From the NCBI GenBank assembly GCA_002966495.1, contig CP016490.1, positions 3,534,001 to 3,598,000 of the forward strand: a DNA stretch of 64,000 bases, in the 5' to 3' direction. Shown here piece by piece: positions 1 through 8,393 of this stretch. The notes beneath the pieces are model-generated. The model did no database searches. It was not told the origin of the DNA and was given only the letters and a program-made list of their open reading frames with translations. Position numbers and translations under genes: made by a program. Origin of the DNA: Halomonas sp. GFAJ-1 (GTDB lineage Bacteria; Pseudomonadota; Gammaproteobacteria; Pseudomonadales; Halomonadaceae). The first letter of the stretch is position 1; the number at the start of each line of letters is the position of its first letter.

Positions 1-159
1 ACAGTTAACGGAATGTAATAGGCCTAGTAATTCAGTAACAAAATACTATGCAAAGTGACTATTAATCTCAGGTTTCGCTCGCCATACTTTACGCTTACGA
101 ACACATCATAAAAAACCGTGCACAGCGCGCATAAAACGGCTCGCTAAAAGGGAAACGCC

Positions 160-852
160 ATGCAATACGCCGAAGCCAAAGAGCATACTCAGGGACGACT
201 GCACGAGCTATTTGCTGAGCCATACCGTGCTTTTGAGAATGACGCCAATGAGCGGCAAATGCACATCCGTACGATGCTGTATGTGCTCCTAGCTCGTCCC
301 ATGAGCCGGGGTCAGGTAACACTACGCGTTATCCATGGTTGGGAGAACGGCGGTTTTGAACCCGCTGACTTACAGCACGTGGATTACGCGCTTCACTCTT
401 TGGACGATTTTCGCGCTGCAGTTAGCGACTTTGACCAAGCAACCCGTCAAAATGCTCCGCTACCTGCCGACGACACGGCGATTCTTGCAACACCGCTGGC
501 TGATGCCATTGCCGGCGCTGAAGCCGACGGCAAAACCCTAGCCGCGAACATCCGCGAAACCCCAGCACGCTGGCCCGCTTTTGTTGGCGGCTTAGCCCTT
601 TATACCCTGTTTAAAATGTATCATCGCCTCGTTTACAGCGAAGACGACAACTACCGCTGTTCCCAGCTTGAAACCCCTAACGGGCTGCGTGAAATCCACG
701 AGTTTCACCTTGAAGAGGGAGAGTTTGCGCTACTCGTCCCTTTACGCGAAGACTTTAAAGACGCCTCCACCCTTCTAGTGCTACATGAGAGCCAGCTAGG
801 CCCCATCGAACAGCTCTTTGAAAAAAGCCTGCCGCTGTTTGATAATTTTTAA
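160..852 (+). CDS. Hypothetical protein, 230 aa, family not recognised
   Basis: I do not recognise this protein. It is an acidic, apparently soluble 230-residue protein without a signal peptide or membrane segment. A helical, Leu-rich N-terminal part (about residues 1-90, with RTMLYVLLARPMSRGQV) is followed by a linker and a C-terminal part containing GGLALYTLFKMYHRLVY and EFHLEEGEFALLVPL. The ATG is preceded by an AAGGGAA ribosome-binding site 7 bases upstream. It stands alone, with a strong hairpin terminator directly downstream and mmsA facing it from the other side of that hairpin. Nothing in the context gives a function. That it is a real gene is well supported by length, start signal and clean termination. 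Confidence 0.75.
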   Translation: MQYAEAKEHTQGRLHELFAEPYRAFENDANERQMHIRTMLYVLLARPMSRGQVTLRVIHGWENGGFEPADLQHVDYALHSLDDFRAAVSDFDQATRQNAPLPADDTAILATPLADAIAGAEADGKTLAANIRETPARWPAFVGGLALYTLFKMYHRLVYSEDDNYRCSQLETPNGLREIHEFHLEEGEFALLVPLREDFKDASTLLVLHESQLGPIEQLFEKSLPLFDNF

Positions 853-878
853 GCCAAGCGAGAACTAACCTCACGTGC

Positions 879-915
879 CAACAAGCCCCGTTCAGACGGG
901 GCTTGTTGCGTTTAT
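879..915. terminator. Rho-independent terminator, probably bidirectional
   Basis: A perfect 12-bp inverted repeat (879-890 with 897-908, CAACAAGCCCCG and its complement) has a 6-base loop and is followed by a short T-rich stretch. It lies between the convergent stop codons of the 230-aa protein (852) and mmsA (946), so it can serve both. Confidence 0.7.
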
Positions 916-945
916 TGCCTCTCGCGTCACTGGGTTGAGTCAGCG

Positions 946-2442
946 TTACAGCGAGATCGTACTATTGATACCGCTTGAGACATTTTCAGGCTCAAACCAG
1001 CGAGCGGTGACCGTTTTTGTCTGTGTCCAGAAGGCAATGGCCTGTTTACCGTTCGGCCCTAAATCTCCCAGCTTAGACCCCCGCGAGCCGGTAAAGCTGA
1101 AATAAGCTACCGGCACAGGAATGGGTACGTTAATCCCGATTTGGCCCACATCAATATCGGTCTCAAAACGCCGCGCTACCCAACCGGAGTTAGTGAAAAT
1201 CGAGGTACCGTTGCCGTTGGGGTTAGCGTTAATAAACTCAATGGCTTCATCCAGCGTTTCCACACTCACCACACAGAGTACTGGCCCAAAGATCTCTTCC
1301 CGGTAGATGGTCATATCCGCCGTCACGTCGGCAAACAGTGTTGGCCCAACGAAGTTACCTTCAGCATACCCTTCCACTGTGAAGCCACGGCCATCCACTA
1401 ACAGTTTGGCTCCCTCTTTTTCACCAGCGGCAATCAGGCGCTCTACGCGCTCTTTTGCCTGGGGCGAAACCAACGGGCCTAAATCCGCATCGCGCTGAGT
1501 GCCTGGCCCTACTTTCATATTGCGGGCACCCTCTTCAATATCCTTCACCCATTCGCGAGCTTCACCCACCAGCACAACCACGGAGTTAGCCATACAGCGC
1601 TGGCCTGCAGCACCAAAAGCTGAGCCTAACAGGCTATCAATAGCTTGGCTGCGGTTGGCATCCGGCATAACGACACAGTGGTTTTTGGCTCCCATCATGG
1701 CCTGCATGCGCTTACCTGCAGCAGCAGCACGGTTGTAGAGCAGTGAGCCTACGTGGGACGAACCGATAAATGAGAGCGCTTTGATATCCTGGTGATCGGC
1801 GATCTGGTTAGCCACATCAGGGCCGCCATGCACAACGTTCAGTACACCGGGGGGAACACCCGCCTCATGGGCAAGTTCTACCAAACGCATGGTGGAACTT
1901 GGGTCTTGTTCGGAAGGCTTTAGAACAAAGGTATTGCCGGTGGCGATTGCCAGCGGGAACATAAAACAGGGCAACATAATCGGGAAGTTGAATGCCGTAA
2001 TACCGGCGCCAACACCAAGCGGCTGGTGCATAGTGTAAACGTCAACTTCATTGGCGGCATTTTCAGCAAGCTCGCCCAGCTGTAGCGAGGTAATCGAGCA
2101 GGCGTGCTCAACCACTTCAAGACCACGCCCTACTTCACCTTCAGCATCGGGCAATGTTTTGCCGTGCTCTTCGGTAATCAGCGCCGCCAGTTCAGCGGTG
2201 TTCTCACGAATCAGCGCCTGAAGCTTCAACATAATGCGCATACGTTTACCCAGCGGCACTTTACGCCACTCTTTAAACGCTGTTTTTGCGCTGGCAATGG
2301 CGCGCTCTACTTCTTCGGCGGTACAGAAAGGTACCCGGGCAACCACTTCTTGGGTGGCAGGGTTTACCACATCGCGCCAGTCCTGGCTTTCGGATACGAC
2401 TTGCTGACCATCGATGTACATGGGTATTTCGCGTACGGACAT
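946..2442 (-). CDS. mmsA: CoA-acylating methylmalonate-semialdehyde dehydrogenase
   Basis: NAD-dependent enzyme of the cytosolic ALDH superfamily that oxidises methylmalonate semialdehyde (valine, thymine) or malonate semialdehyde (beta-alanine, inositol) to propionyl-CoA or acetyl-CoA with release of CO2. Visible signs: the TAFNFP cofactor motif near residue 150, the MMSDH hallmark GAKNHCVVMPDAN in place of the ELGGK general-base segment of ordinary ALDHs, and the catalytic Cys in GAAGQRCMA near residue 283. Length (498 aa) is typical. I start at the ATG at 2442: a GTG five codons upstream is in frame, but its own AGGAA lies at the right distance to be the ribosome-binding site of this ATG. 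It is monocistronic, with a perfect palindrome 67 bases upstream that is a likely operator. Confidence 0.93.
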   Translation of the reverse strand: MSVREIPMYIDGQQVVSESQDWRDVVNPATQEVVARVPFCTAEEVERAIASAKTAFKEWRKVPLGKRMRIMLKLQALIRENTAELAALITEEHGKTLPDAEGEVGRGLEVVEHACSITSLQLGELAENAANEVDVYTMHQPLGVGAGITAFNFPIMLPCFMFPLAIATGNTFVLKPSEQDPSSTMRLVELAHEAGVPPGVLNVVHGGPDVANQIADHQDIKALSFIGSSHVGSLLYNRAAAAGKRMQAMMGAKNHCVVMPDANRSQAIDSLLGSAFGAAGQRCMANSVVVLVGEAREWVKDIEEGARNMKVGPGTQRDADLGPLVSPQAKERVERLIAAGEKEGAKLLVDGRGFTVEGYAEGNFVGPTLFADVTADMTIYREEIFGPVLCVVSVETLDEAIEFINANPNGNGTSIFTNSGWVARRFETDIDVGQIGINVPIPVPVAYFSFTGSRGSKLGDLGPNGKQAIAFWTQTKTVTARWFEPENVSSGINSTISL

Positions 2443-2508
2443 AGCACTATTCCTCACGTTTATGTTTGTTATGGGTTCTAATTAGGAGCCTCTAGGGTAT
2501 ATCAGCAA

Positions 2509-2526
2509 GTTGACGTAAACGTCAAC
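2509..2526. promoter_or_regulatory. Perfect 18-bp palindrome upstream of mmsA, candidate operator
   Basis: GTTGACGT-AA-ACGTCAAC is an exact inverted repeat with a 2-base spacer, 67 bases upstream of the mmsA start codon. From memory, ACGT-containing palindromes of this shape resemble sites of LiuR, the MerR-family regulator of branched-chain amino-acid breakdown; that identification is inference. No regulator gene lies next to it. Confidence 0.6.
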
Positions 2527-2643
2527 ATCACCCTTAGTGCAGTAGCTATCTTTTTGGTCACGATAATTAGTCTTTCCCTAGCGGACATCCCCTCACTATG
2601 CTGACGTTACAGCCAAGTGCGGCTTTGTACGAAAATCCTTATC

Positions 2644-2671
2644 TGCTGTTTTTACCTATGCAAAAACAGCA
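2644..2671. repeat. Perfect 10-bp inverted repeat beside the IS remnant
   Basis: TGCTGTTTTT (2644-2653) and AAAAACAGCA (2662-2671) are separated by 8 bases. The repeat sits 12 bases before the start of the decayed transposase. It may be part of the element's left end or an unrelated hairpin. Confidence 0.4.
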
Positions 2672-2683
2672 TAGGGGGAAATA

Positions 2684-3181
2684 ATGGTCGGACGTTATGA
2701 GAATCTGATGACGACTGGGCACAGATTAAAGATATCGTGGCGCCCCCTCAAACCATGGGCAGCCCTATGCGGGATGACCGAAAATTGCTCAATGGTATCT
2801 TCTAGGCGCTGTGCTCGGGTGTCAGATGGCGTGGTTTACCCGAGCGATATGGTTCTTGGTCGAGGGGTTATGACTGGTTCCGCAAGCGGCGTGATGACGG
2901 CAGCTGTGAAACGGTATTTTCTCGCTTGCAGCTCAACGTGAAGATAGGCTTATGGTCCTAGACACGTGGATGATCGATGCCGCTTCCGTGCGAGCCACAC
3001 GCTCTGCCGCTGGAGGCGGTAAAAACGGGAATCGAAAGAACCGCCAGACCACGCACTCGGCTGTAGCCACGGCAGTTTAACAACCAAAATTCTTTTGTTT
3101 TGTGATCGTCATGGCTGCCACTGGTGTTCACGCTACCTCCTGGTAAAGAGGCCGTATCTCGGCACTTCGTTGCGACATTAG
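2684..3181 (+). mobile_element. Decayed, 3'-truncated IS5-family transposase (IS427-like)
   Basis: Read in shifting frames, the segment encodes a recognisable IS5-family transposase: start MVGRYE at 2684; then DDWAQIKDIVAPPQ and MRDDRKLLNGIF (frame from 2707) with an in-frame TAG at 2803 where Trp is expected; then LPERYGSWSRGYDWFRKRR; then, after a frameshift near 2958, TWMIDAASVRATRSAAGGG containing the first catalytic Asp; then, after another shift, PPDHALG and SLTTKILLFCDRHG with the second Asp region. At least four frameshifts and one nonsense codon make it inactive. Only about 165 residues remain of the roughly 250-270 usual for the family; the catalytic Glu region is missing. No clear terminal repeats or target duplication were found. 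The right edge joins directly onto the truncated transglutaminase-like gene. Confidence 0.8.
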
Positions 3182-3628
3182 AAAGCACTTAACCAACTGA
3201 TCTACTCTACCTTTGAGTACGACCCTAGCATCACAACGCTCGCCACCCCATTAAGCGACGTGCTGGCTAACCGCCGCGGTGTCTGTCAGGACTTTGCCCA
3301 TTTAGCCATTGGCGCCCTACGCTCCGTAGGCCTGACAGCGCGCTACGTTAGTGGCTATCTGGAAACCCAGCCACCGCCTGGCCAGCCACGTTTGATTGGC
3401 GCGGACGCCTCCCATGCGTGGCTTGCTGCCTGGATTCCTGACTGGGGCTGGCTAGCGCTAGACCCCACCAACGGTACTGAACCCGGTGAGCAGCACCCGG
3501 TGCTGGCCTGGGGGCGGGATTACGCCGACGTTGCGCCACTAAAAGGCGTCATGAACGGCGGCGGTGACCATCAGTTAGAGTTAGAGGTCGAGGTCGACGT
3601 GATGCCGCTTAATGACAGCGCGGCTTAA
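3182..3628 (+). pseudogene. Transglutaminase-like cysteine protein, 3' remnant
   Basis: The reading frame is open from 3182, just after an in-frame TAG, and continues to the stop at 3628. It gives the C-terminal half of a bacterial transglutaminase-like protein: FEYDPSITTLATPLSDVLANRRGVCQDFAHL carries the catalytic Cys, DASHAW the His and ALDPTNG the Asp. The N-terminal half of this family (usually about 270-300 aa in total) is missing and is replaced by the IS5 remnant, so insertion followed by deletion removed the start. The core triad survives but there is no ribosome-binding site; a GTG at 3260 is the only possible internal start and cuts close to the Cys. The stop overlaps the convergent TRAP permease by three bases. 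Confidence 0.75.
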
Positions 3629-4890
3629 CGCTGAATAAGCCCGGTCGTTAGCCAAGGCTGCCAGGCTAATAGCACTAGCGTGACGAGCGTTGCCAGCAGA
3701 AACGGCAGTAACGCTCGGAAGATTTTCAGCGGCGGCGCACCGGTCATGGAAGAGGCAATAAACAACCCCGCGCCAACGGGTGGGGTCAACAGCCCCATGA
3801 CCAAGGTTAAACACACCACCACCCCAAACTGATACGGGCTAATGGCAAACTGGCTTTGGGCAATGGGCATTAAAATGGGCACGACTAGAATGAGCGCGGC
3901 GATGCCGTCGATGATCATTCCTACCAGCAGCAGCGCCCCAATCACCAGTAACAAGAATACAAAGGGGTCGCTGGTGAACGCGGCGATCCACGCCGCTGCC
4001 ATTTGCGGCAGCCGTTCATAAACCACTACCCAACCAAACACCCCTGCGGCAGCAATCAGCATAATCACCAGCCCCGCATTAATCGCGGTTCGGATCAGCA
4101 CCTCGGGTAGTTGTTTAAAGCGCAAATCCCCATACACAAAACGCCCCATCAATAACGCCGCAAGCGACGCCAGCGCAGCGGACTCCGTGGGGGTAGCAAT
4201 ACCCAGTAAGATCCCACCAATTATAATCACCGGAATAAGCAGCGCAGGCAGCCCCCATAGCGCATCGTGCAGCGCCTGACGGCGGCTAGGCCACTCACCT
4301 TTTGGGTACTGCTGAACAACCCCCACTAAAGCGATTACCACAAAAAAACTTGCGCCTAGAAGCAATCCTGGCAATAGCCCGGCAATAAACATTTCTGCAA
4401 TGGGCACCTGGGCCATCACCCCGAAGAGCACAAACAGCATGGAAGGCGGAATAATCGGCGAGAGCAGCCCCCCAGCAGCAGTAATCGCCGCGCTGTAGGG
4501 CTTGTCATAGCCTTCTTGCTCCATGGCAGGCACCATCGCACGGGACATAATGGCAATTTGCGAAGCGGCCGAGCCAATAATCGCCGCCATCATCATATTG
4601 GCTACCAGGTTAATGTAGGCAAGCCCGCCACGAAAACCACCCACCAAAATACGCGCCAGCGCAATCAGGCGCTTGGTCAGCCCGCCTTCATTCATCAGTT
4701 CTCCCGCCAGCATAAACAGCGGAATCGCTAGCAGGCCGTAGCTTTCAACGGCACTAAATAGCTGTTGCGGGTAGGAATCAAACAGCACCGTATTGTTGGA
4801 GGCCTGGATATACCACATAGCCGTCAGAGCCAGCACCAAGGCAATAGGCACGGCCCCCAGCAACAGCAGCAAAAAAACGATAATGGTCAT
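3625..4890 (-). CDS. TRAP transporter large permease, DctM-type
   Basis: Large inner-membrane subunit of a tripartite ATP-independent periplasmic transporter, which uses the sodium gradient to import a substrate delivered by the binding protein. The 421-residue sequence is hydrophobic throughout, with about twelve membrane spans and DctM-family motifs such as AIPLFMLAGELMNEGG, NMMMAAIIGSAASQIAIMS and LLTPPVGAGLFIASSM near the C-terminus. Its ATG overlaps the small-permease stop by 4 bases, indicating translational coupling. It is last in the order binding protein, small permease, large permease. Substrate is not predictable; C4-dicarboxylates, keto acids and ectoine are all known for the family. 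Confidence 0.92.
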   Translation of the reverse strand: MTIIVFLLLLLGAVPIALVLALTAMWYIQASNNTVLFDSYPQQLFSAVESYGLLAIPLFMLAGELMNEGGLTKRLIALARILVGGFRGGLAYINLVANMMMAAIIGSAASQIAIMSRAMVPAMEQEGYDKPYSAAITAAGGLLSPIIPPSMLFVLFGVMAQVPIAEMFIAGLLPGLLLGASFFVVIALVGVVQQYPKGEWPSRRQALHDALWGLPALLIPVIIIGGILLGIATPTESAALASLAALLMGRFVYGDLRFKQLPEVLIRTAINAGLVIMLIAAAGVFGWVVVYERLPQMAAAWIAAFTSDPFVFLLLVIGALLLVGMIIDGIAALILVVPILMPIAQSQFAISPYQFGVVVCLTLVMGLLTPPVGAGLFIASSMTGAPPLKIFRALLPFLLATLVTLVLLAWQPWLTTGLIQR

Positions 4891-5423
4891 ACGCGGGCCT
4901 TAAGGGGCAAAAGTGACTGCCCTAGATTGGCGAGACTATGCAGGCTAAGCGAGAGAGCAAACCATGGCACAATCAGCCATACCCAGAATTTTTTAATGCC
5001 AATCGTCGAAGTATTCTCAGCGTAAATAAAGTTGAAGGTTTGACCCTGAAATGCGCGGGTATCAAACCCAGCCTGAGCAAGCGCAAGCGGCTGAAACCAG
5101 CGCCAGCATAGCCACACCAGCAACACAGCAAACAGCAGCACCATCACATCAACCCAAAGCACTATTAGCTTCCGGCCTACGGGGGGCAGCAAGTCACTCA
5201 ACAGTGTTACCGCGATACCTTGGCGGCGCTTAAGCACTGCCCCGGCAATCAGAAAGGTCATCCAGATCATGGCATAAATCGCCAGCTCGCTTACCCAATA
5301 AATCGGGTTTCCCAGGGCGCGAAACGCAATATTGATGAGTATCAAACACGTTACCGCCGCTGCTAACGCAGCGGCGGTAATCTCTTCACATCGGGCAAGC
5401 CCTAAAGAAAAGCGTTGCAGCAT
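4887..5423 (-). CDS. TRAP transporter small permease, DctQ-type
   Basis: Small membrane subunit of 178 residues with four hydrophobic segments. The pattern NPIYWVSELAIYAMIWMTFLIAGAVLKRRQGIAVTLL matches the DctQ signature, in which a Glu in the second span precedes an xxMTFLGA-like stretch. The insert between spans three and four (about residues 110-145) is longer than in minimal DctQ proteins. It lies between the binding-protein gene (26-base gap) and the large permease (4-base overlap), so all three are probably one transcript. Confidence 0.9.
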   Translation of the reverse strand: MLQRFSLGLARCEEITAAALAAAVTCLILINIAFRALGNPIYWVSELAIYAMIWMTFLIAGAVLKRRQGIAVTLLSDLLPPVGRKLIVLWVDVMVLLFAVLLVWLCWRWFQPLALAQAGFDTRAFQGQTFNFIYAENTSTIGIKKFWVWLIVPWFALSLSLHSLANLGQSLLPLKARV

Positions 5424-5449
5424 GGTGGTTAAAGGCCCTTGATAGAGTG

Positions 5450-6436
5450 CTACTCGTCACGCAGCCGGTCAGCTTCCTCACGCAAAGTTTCTAACATCGG
5501 CGCTTTGGGGCCCCACACCTCTTCCCACTCGGCAATCGCCTCAGAGAAGAATTCGGCATCGGCATCGACAATATTAATATCCAGCGCGCGGATCTCTTCT
5601 TCCTGGGCCGCGTCCATCTCTTCAAAACCGACCAGCACGTTCTCTAGATGCTCGGCCATGGCGGTTTCAATCAACTCGCGGTCCTCTTCGGACAACTCAC
5701 GCCATACACGACCCGACACCACGCCCACCATGGGGAACATCATGTGGTTTGAGATCAGCAGGTTTTCCGCCTGCTCGTAAAACTTCAGGATTAAGATCGA
5801 ATCGAAGTCCATATCAATCGCGTCTACCTGACCATTCGCCAAGGCATCGTAGACCTCTAACAGTGGCATGGGTGCAGGCGCCGCGCCTACGGCGTTATAA
5901 AAGTCGCGAATCGGATCAAAAGGGGTAATCCGCAGACGCTGACCACGCAGGTCTTCAGCACGCTCGATGGGGCTGCGGCTAAGCACTTGGCGCATACCGA
6001 CCATGCCGTAGCCCATGCCCATTAACCCAACACCCTCCGGCATTAACCCCAGGAGTTCGCCTGTAGCGTCTGAACGCAGCAGCCGCGCCGCGTGGTTTAC
6101 ATCATCAACCAGATAGGGGGCGTAAAGCGCGCCAAAATCAGGAATACGGTTAGAAATCTCGGCAATGGTCAAGAAGGCCATATCCAGCGCGCCGGTTTGC
6201 AGCTGCTGCACCATTTGTGCCTCGTTGCCCAACTGCTGGGCGGGATAAACGCTAACGCTGTGTTCACCGCCAGAGCGCTCGTTAAGCGTTTCGGCAAAGG
6301 CTTCTGCTTCAGTAGACCAAAGGTGCTGGGCGGGGGTAATCAAGCCTAAGCGAAAGTCACGCGCCTGAGCACTAAAGGAAGCGGCGGCTAAAGTGGCCGC
6401 AGCACAGGCAAGCGTTAGCGTTTTCATTCGGTTCAT
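5450..6436 (-). CDS. TRAP transporter periplasmic substrate-binding protein, DctP-type
   Basis: Periplasmic receptor of the TRAP system. A signal peptide of about 24 residues ends at SFSAQA, followed by RDFRLGLITPAQHLWSTEAEAFAETLNERSG, the typical DctP start. The segment DLRGQRLRITPFDPIRDFYNAVGAAPAPMPLLEVYDALANGQVDAID holds the conserved Arg that usually binds the substrate carboxylate. The C-terminus is strongly acidic. I use the ATG at 6436 because GAGG lies 6 bases upstream; a longer frame extends to 6529 but its extra N-terminus does not look like a signal peptide. First gene of the TRAP operon, divergent from the tandem Usp gene. It does not look like an ectoine receptor (TeaA) as far as I can recall that sequence. 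Confidence 0.9.
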   Translation of the reverse strand: MNRMKTLTLACAAATLAAASFSAQARDFRLGLITPAQHLWSTEAEAFAETLNERSGGEHSVSVYPAQQLGNEAQMVQQLQTGALDMAFLTIAEISNRIPDFGALYAPYLVDDVNHAARLLRSDATGELLGLMPEGVGLMGMGYGMVGMRQVLSRSPIERAEDLRGQRLRITPFDPIRDFYNAVGAAPAPMPLLEVYDALANGQVDAIDMDFDSILILKFYEQAENLLISNHMMFPMVGVVSGRVWRELSEEDRELIETAMAEHLENVLVGFEEMDAAQEEEIRALDINIVDADAEFFSEAIAEWEEVWGPKAPMLETLREEADRLRDE

Positions 6437-6645
6437 GCAAAGCCTCATTGAGTCCAGCGCAAGGTGCCTGAGCACCCTGTCATTATAATGGTATCGCTGA
6501 GAATACCGCAGTGGCGGCGTTGATGGCACCTGCTAGCGTTAACGGGCTTGCAAATCTTTACCGCGCTTAACGCTGATATTAAAACGCGGCTGCGCTAGGC
6601 TATCGACTATAACGATTACGCTCTTAACCACAAGGAGCTATAAAC

Positions 6646-7545
6646 ATGAGCGAACGCGTATCCATTGTGATGGTGCCGGTCGATAGTTCGGAAGAAGCCA
6701 CAGCGGCCACCCATCACGCCGCCCTGCTAGCCAGCCTGTTAGATGCAACATTGCAGCTGGTGCATGTGCTGCCGCTCAAGCCTGCCGAGCTAAGCGACGT
6801 GCCCAGCAACCGCAATATCAGCGACGACCACGACCGCGCCCAGCAGGATGCAAAAGCCAGCGATGCATTTCAAGCCGCCCGCCACCAGTTGGCGGCACTG
6901 TCTTTTACCCAGGCATTGACCGTAGAAGAGACGCGCTTACACGATGATGGTTTTGTGAGCCACCCGGAACGCGTCATTGTGGAGCACGCCCGTCAGCATC
7001 AAAAGACCTTGCTCGTGATGGGCGCTCGTCACTTGAGTGAAGTGGGCAAATGGCTAAAAGGGAGCGTGAGTAATGCAGTGGTTCACCGCGCCCGAGGGCC
7101 GGTCACGGTCATCCATGCCGATGCTGGCATTCTAGAATCCACGCGGATTGGACGCATTTTACTACCGGTAGATGGCTCGTCCCACAGCGATGTGGCAGCG
7201 CAATTAGCAGGCGACCTGGCACGCAGCGGTCATATCCGCGTTGAGATGCTGTTTTGCCAACCCCCAGGGTCACAGCCCTTACTGGACAGCGGTGAGCGCG
7301 AAGAGCAACGAATTTTTCGCAGCACCCGTGAGGCCCTGGGCGAGGTACCAGCAGGCGTGACCGAGCAGCTTATACAGGCTGAGCACTGCGCGGAAGCCAT
7401 TATTCAGCATGCTAAACAGTGCCCCGACAGCCCCGTGATCATAATGGGCCGACGGGGCTTGGGGTATCTTCAGGAGTCGCTATTAGGCAGCGTGAGCCAA
7501 AAAGTCATTGAGCTTGCTCCCTGCCCCGTCACGGTAGTGGCCTAG
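6646..7545 (+). CDS. Universal stress protein with two tandem Usp domains
   Basis: Cytosolic 299-residue protein made of two UspA folds. The second domain carries an intact ATP-binding loop, MGRRGLGYLQESLLGS, fitting G-2X-G-9X-G(S/T). The first has MGARHLSEVGKWLKGS, in which the second Gly is His, so nucleotide binding there is doubtful. An AAGGAG ribosome-binding site is well placed. The gene diverges from the TRAP operon with about 210 bases between the starts. In Halomonas elongata the Usp TeaD regulates the TeaABC TRAP importer, so a functional link is plausible; TeaD, however, is single-domain and co-transcribed. Confidence 0.9.
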   Translation: MSERVSIVMVPVDSSEEATAATHHAALLASLLDATLQLVHVLPLKPAELSDVPSNRNISDDHDRAQQDAKASDAFQAARHQLAALSFTQALTVEETRLHDDGFVSHPERVIVEHARQHQKTLLVMGARHLSEVGKWLKGSVSNAVVHRARGPVTVIHADAGILESTRIGRILLPVDGSSHSDVAAQLAGDLARSGHIRVEMLFCQPPGSQPLLDSGEREEQRIFRSTREALGEVPAGVTEQLIQAEHCAEAIIQHAKQCPDSPVIIMGRRGLGYLQESLLGSVSQKVIELAPCPVTVVA

Positions 7546-7578
7546 CCACCCACTGTTTAACAGCGCGCTTAACAACGT

Positions 7579-8286
7579 TTAGGCGGCTTCGTAGGCCGCC
7601 TTTAAACGATAAAATTCGTCCACGATAGCGGACATTTCAGCCGCATCGTAGTCGCACAGCCCGCTAACAACCAGTTTTTTGGAGCCAACACCCACGGCCT
7701 CACCCGCCGATTCGATGGAAAACTCCAGCAGCGCATCGGCGCGCTTGCCCTGCACATCTAAGGATGAGCGGGTTAACGCTAGGTCTGGCGCAAAACCGTC
7801 TAAGCGCTCTAAGCAAAACCCCATGCTGTCGTAGATAACCAAGGGGCGTTTAGGGTTAAACATCACCCCATGCTGTTCCATCAATGGCTTCAAATAGTGC
7901 GGGAAGTTTTTACCTGAAAACGCCACATAGCAGCGAGCAAACGCTTCAACCGCCGCCTTATCCTGGGTAACATCACCGCGACGCACTACTTGGAGATAGC
8001 ACTTGCCGCTCTCGTCCACGACGTGAATATCGCCATTTTCTACTTCATTAAACATCAGCGGTGTATCGGCACCCACCATATTGGTGAAGCGAAATTCCAT
8101 TTGTCGCGACAACCCAAACTTCACCAGCACCAGCGTAAACAGCAGGTCACCGGGTACGCAGAAACGCCGCGCATCCGGGTTATGAATCGGGTTGTAATCG
8201 CCGGCCACGCCTTTAGCGAAACGGCTGGCCTGCTCAGCAGAGATCACTACATACTCTCCGCGCTGCGCGTAAAAATCCTTGAACAT
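7579..8286 (-). CDS. DUF3581 family protein, hot-dog/MaoC-like N-terminus
   Basis: Cytosolic 235-residue protein that I assign to the uncharacterised DUF3581 family from overall sequence character. The N-terminal stretch ISAEQASRFAKGVAGDYNPIHNPDARRFCVPGDLLFTLVL strongly resembles the active-site helix of MaoC-type hydratases (GDxNPIH followed by a Gly-rich helix), with Asp and His in the expected places. This suggests a hot-dog fold acting on or binding an acyl thioester, which is inference. The final codons and stop lie in a hairpin (7581-7601) with a 7-bp stem that could aid termination. Monocistronic, divergent from the YdbH-like gene. Confidence 0.75.
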   Translation of the reverse strand: MFKDFYAQRGEYVVISAEQASRFAKGVAGDYNPIHNPDARRFCVPGDLLFTLVLVKFGLSRQMEFRFTNMVGADTPLMFNEVENGDIHVVDESGKCYLQVVRRGDVTQDKAAVEAFARCYVAFSGKNFPHYLKPLMEQHGVMFNPKRPLVIYDSMGFCLERLDGFAPDLALTRSSLDVQGKRADALLEFSIESAGEAVGVGSKKLVVSGLCDYDAAEMSAIVDEFYRLKAAYEAA

Positions 8287-8393
8287 GGCTTTGCTGCCTG
8301 CCTAGCGTTGAAATCGAAAACCCATAACTGCCCCACGACGCGCATAATGCCATAAAACATGCGCCAACAGGAGTCATCTGCTAGGAAGCCCGT

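Noticed and set aside
5450..6436. Calling the TRAP binding protein an ectoine receptor (TeaA)
   Set aside because: The order and the nearby Usp are reminiscent, but the sequence as I recall TeaA differs clearly, and the large/small permease motifs do not identify the ligand.
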